A stretch of 64,000 nucleotides of DNA, taken from contig OY762913.1 in assembly GCA_963666535.1 (NCBI GenBank), positions 3,224,001 to 3,288,000 on the forward strand. The letters run 5' to 3'. The translations under genes were made by a program, and so were the position numbers. The DNA comes from G963666535 sp963666535 (GTDB lineage: Bacteria > Bacillota > Clostridia > Oscillospirales > Oscillospiraceae). Shown in pieces: positions 62,577 through 64,000 of this stretch (positions are counted from its first letter, which is position 1; each line of letters begins with the position of its first letter). The notes under the pieces are model-generated. The model worked only from the letters and a program-made list of their open reading frames with translations. It had not been told where the DNA came from and did not search any database.

Positions 62577-63596
62577 CTATTTTACTATACTTTTCCCCAT
62601 CAGGTCAACCAATGCACCCATCTTTCCCATTAGCCCGTGGAATTCTCCCGGAGTCAAAGACTGCTGCCCATCGCAAAGCGCGTGGGGCGGATCGTTGTGA
62701 ACCTCCACAATGATCCCGTCTGCACCCGCGGCGATGGCCGCCATGGCCAGGGGCTCCACCAGCCAGCGCTGTCCGCCCGAATGGGAGGGGTCCACGATGA
62801 TGGGCAAATGACTCATGCGCTTAATAGCGGGGATGGCACTCACATCCAGTGTATTGCGGGTGTAGGTTTCGAAGGTGCGAATCCCCCGCTCACAGAGGAT
62901 GACGTTTTCGTTGCCCTCGCTCATGATATACTCGGCGGACATAATCCATTCCTCATAGGTGCTGGAAAGGCCCCGCTTGAGCAAAACAGGCTTGGACATT
63001 TTCCCCACTTCCTTGAGCAGGTCAAAATTCTGCATATTCCGGGCCCCGATCTGCACCAGATCCACTTTTTCCTCAAAGGCTTCACAGTATTTCGGGCTCA
63101 TAATCTCGGTCACAATGGGCAGTCCGGTCTCCTGTTTGGCCTGCAGCAGCAGCTCCAGTCCGTCCAGCCCCATGCCCTGAAAGGAGTAGGGGGAGGTGCG
63201 AGGCTTGAATGCGCCGCCCCGGAGCATGGCGGCGCCGGAGCGCTTCACATCCTGTGCTACTGCAATGATTTGCTCCTCGGTCTCGACCGAACAGGGCCCG
63301 GCAATCACGCTGAAGTTGCCGCCGCCGATCTTGGCGTTTCCGATCTGCACCACCGTATCCTGGGGGTGAAATTTCCGGTTGGCCTTTTTATACGGCTCCT
63401 GCACCCGCATGACCCGCTCCACACACTCGTGGATGGACAGCTTGTCCATATCCACCGCGGTGGTATCGCCCACGAGGCCCAAAATGGTGCAGCCAACGCC
63501 GTTGGTGACGCCCACATTAAGGTCCAGCTTCTCCAGTTCTTTGACCAGTATATCAATTTCTTTTTTGCCCGTGCCGGGCTTCATTACGATAACCAT
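62577..63596 (-). CDS. aroF: 3-Deoxy-7-phosphoheptulonate (DAHP) synthase, class I beta
   Basis: ATG 63596 is used: the frame is open further upstream but through a repeat element, and GGAGAAAAGGGG lies before this codon. 339 residues: an N-terminal ferredoxin/ACT-like regulatory domain (1-70, MVIVMKPGTGKKEIDIL), then the DAHP barrel with VIAGPCSVE, LRGGAFKPRTSPYSFQG, QIGARNMQNF, VLLKRGLSS and IIVDPSHSGGQR. It joins PEP and erythrose-4-phosphate, the entry step. The regulatory domain suggests feedback control by tyrosine, phenylalanine or prephenate. Confidence 0.96.
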   Translation of the reverse strand: MVIVMKPGTGKKEIDILVKELEKLDLNVGVTNGVGCTILGLVGDTTAVDMDKLSIHECVERVMRVQEPYKKANRKFHPQDTVVQIGNAKIGGGNFSVIAGPCSVETEEQIIAVAQDVKRSGAAMLRGGAFKPRTSPYSFQGMGLDGLELLLQAKQETGLPIVTEIMSPKYCEAFEEKVDLVQIGARNMQNFDLLKEVGKMSKPVLLKRGLSSTYEEWIMSAEYIMSEGNENVILCERGIRTFETYTRNTLDVSAIPAIKRMSHLPIIVDPSHSGGQRWLVEPLAMAAIAAGADGIIVEVHNDPPHALCDGQQSLTPGEFHGLMGKMGALVDLMGKSIVK

Positions 63597-63634
63597 AATA
63601 ATCCCCTTTTCTCCATAAAATAATGTCCACTGAG

Positions 63635-63757
63635 CAAATGCGATTTTCGTATCGCATTTGCCAAAAGGACAGTTTCTGTCCTTTTGGCGGCAAAGCAACT
63701 CCGTTTTGCCGCTTCAGATGCATTGATATGATTAGGTTTTTGTTTTGTTCAGCAGAT
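63635..63757 (-). repeat. Dispersed multi-hairpin repeat, copy B (compact)
   Basis: Three back-to-back hairpins: CAAATGCGAT/ATCGCATTTG (63635-63660), GCCAAAAGGACA/TGTCCTTTTGGC (63660-63688) and CGGCAAA/TTTGCCG (63688-63711), then the segment shared with copy A up to 63757. On the minus strand it makes up most of the 5' leader of aroF. It matches copy A at 4650-4856 in inverted orientation. Confidence 0.8.
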
Positions 63758-63763
63758 ATAAAA

Positions 63764-63797
63764 TAAGCGCTCATTGATGAACATCAATGAGCGCTTA
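63764..63797 (-). terminator. Terminator upstream of the aro operon (possible attenuator)
   Basis: A perfect 15-bp stem TAAGCGCTCATTGAT (63764-63778) with its complement (63783-63797), loop GAAC, followed by TTTTATAT on the minus strand. It lies 31 bp downstream of a 39-codon ORF and 168 bp before aroF. A smaller hairpin, AAAAGAT/ATCTTTT (63797-63818), abuts it. Confidence 0.85.
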
Positions 63798-63828
63798 AAA
63801 GATAACCAATGATCTTTTCCGCCTGTGG

Positions 63829-63948
63829 TCAGGCTAACTCATACAATTCATCCTTAGTTTCCTTCATGCCAAAAAAGCCGGTGCCCATAAATCGAGCCCA
63901 GCCGGTGATAAAGGAAACGGATGAAATTGTGAGAATCTGATCCGCCAT
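63829..63948 (-). CDS. Short ORF (39 aa), possible leader peptide of the aro operon
   Basis: ATG 63948 follows GAGGGAAG by 5 nt; TGA at 63831-63829. The 39-residue product has Phe13, Trp17, Phe20, Phe25, Phe26 and Tyr36. TATAAT lies 33 bp upstream. It is followed by small hairpins and a strong terminator before aroF, the layout of a transcription attenuator. The aromatic codons are spread out, not clustered as in trpL or pheL, so a stand-alone small protein is also possible. Confidence 0.55.
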   Translation of the reverse strand: MADQILTISSVSFITGWARFMGTGFFGMKETKDELYELA

Positions 63949-63980
63949 AAAACTTCCCTCACAAGTGATAAGATGGGGCA

Positions 63981-63986
63981 ATTATA
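63981..63986 (-). promoter_or_regulatory. -10 box of the leader ORF / aro operon
   Basis: TATAAT on the minus strand, 33 bp before the short ORF. The -35 position at 17-bp spacing falls outside the window, so the promoter cannot be confirmed. Confidence 0.45.
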
Positions 63987-64000
63987 CACCCCGCCTTTTG

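Noticed and set aside
63599..63698. N-terminal extension of DAHP synthase
   Set aside because: The extra codons come from the multi-hairpin repeat; the family N-terminus and the ribosome site fit the ATG at 63596.
1..64000. tRNA, rRNA, CRISPR array or prophage
   Set aside because: None was recognised on either strand by eye; a dedicated covariance search could still find a small RNA.

Overview
The window looks like a chromosome segment from an anaerobic, GC-rich member of the Clostridia (Oscillospiraceae-like). This is inferred from lipoprotein signals of the LAACG type, strong AGGAGG ribosome sites, frequent TTG/GTG starts, a class B sortase with a wall-type sorting motif, a glycyl radical enzyme gene, BMP-type nucleoside uptake and gut-type dispersed repeats. 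No rRNA, tRNA, CRISPR array or replication origin was seen.

1-15 kb is a catabolic and uptake region: a metallo-beta-lactamase-fold hydrolase (cut by the window edge), a LysR regulator, a sodium:solute symporter followed by three tiny membrane-protein genes, a four-gene sugar-type ABC importer, a glycyl radical enzyme gene broken by two frameshifts and one stop codon, a second LysR regulator, and a uroporphyrinogen-decarboxylase-like methyltransferase. 15-23.4 kb holds a polysaccharide deacetylase remnant, xanthine phosphoribosyltransferase with a complete BMP-type nucleoside importer (purine uptake plus salvage), a polyphosphate kinase cut down to its C-terminus, and an internally deleted IS3/IS150-type element.

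23.4-34.4 kb: an old-yellow-enzyme/FAD reductase, an SGNH-like protein with an MBOAT O-acyltransferase (cell-surface acylation), a Gld-like ABC system with a DUF4340-type protein, a LysR regulator and a two-domain molybdopterin-binding (Mop) protein. 34.8-47.9 kb is a cell-surface block: a transglutaminase-like lipoprotein, a small type IV pilus/type II secretion-like operon whose only ATPase is PilT-like, a class B sortase, a BTAD regulator, and a giant von Willebrand A protein with about ten MucBP-like modules whose sortase signal is split by a -1 frameshift at a G run.

48-55 kb: a DtxR-type metal regulator, a membrane diguanylate cyclase and a complete branched-chain amino acid ABC importer (livF-G-M-H-binding protein) driven by a near-perfect sigma-70 promoter. 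55-64 kb is a compact minus-strand aromatic amino acid operon, aroF-aroB-aroA-aroC-pheA-aroK-aroQ-aroE plus a short-chain dehydrogenase. It encodes all seven steps to chorismate and continues to phenylpyruvate, preceded by a short aromatic-rich ORF and a terminator that together resemble an attenuator.

Two recurrent themes are hairpins placed directly after binding-protein genes in all three solute-importer operons, and structured repeats (a dispersed multi-hairpin element in two copies 59 kb apart, and three 132-bp direct repeats inside the aro operon).
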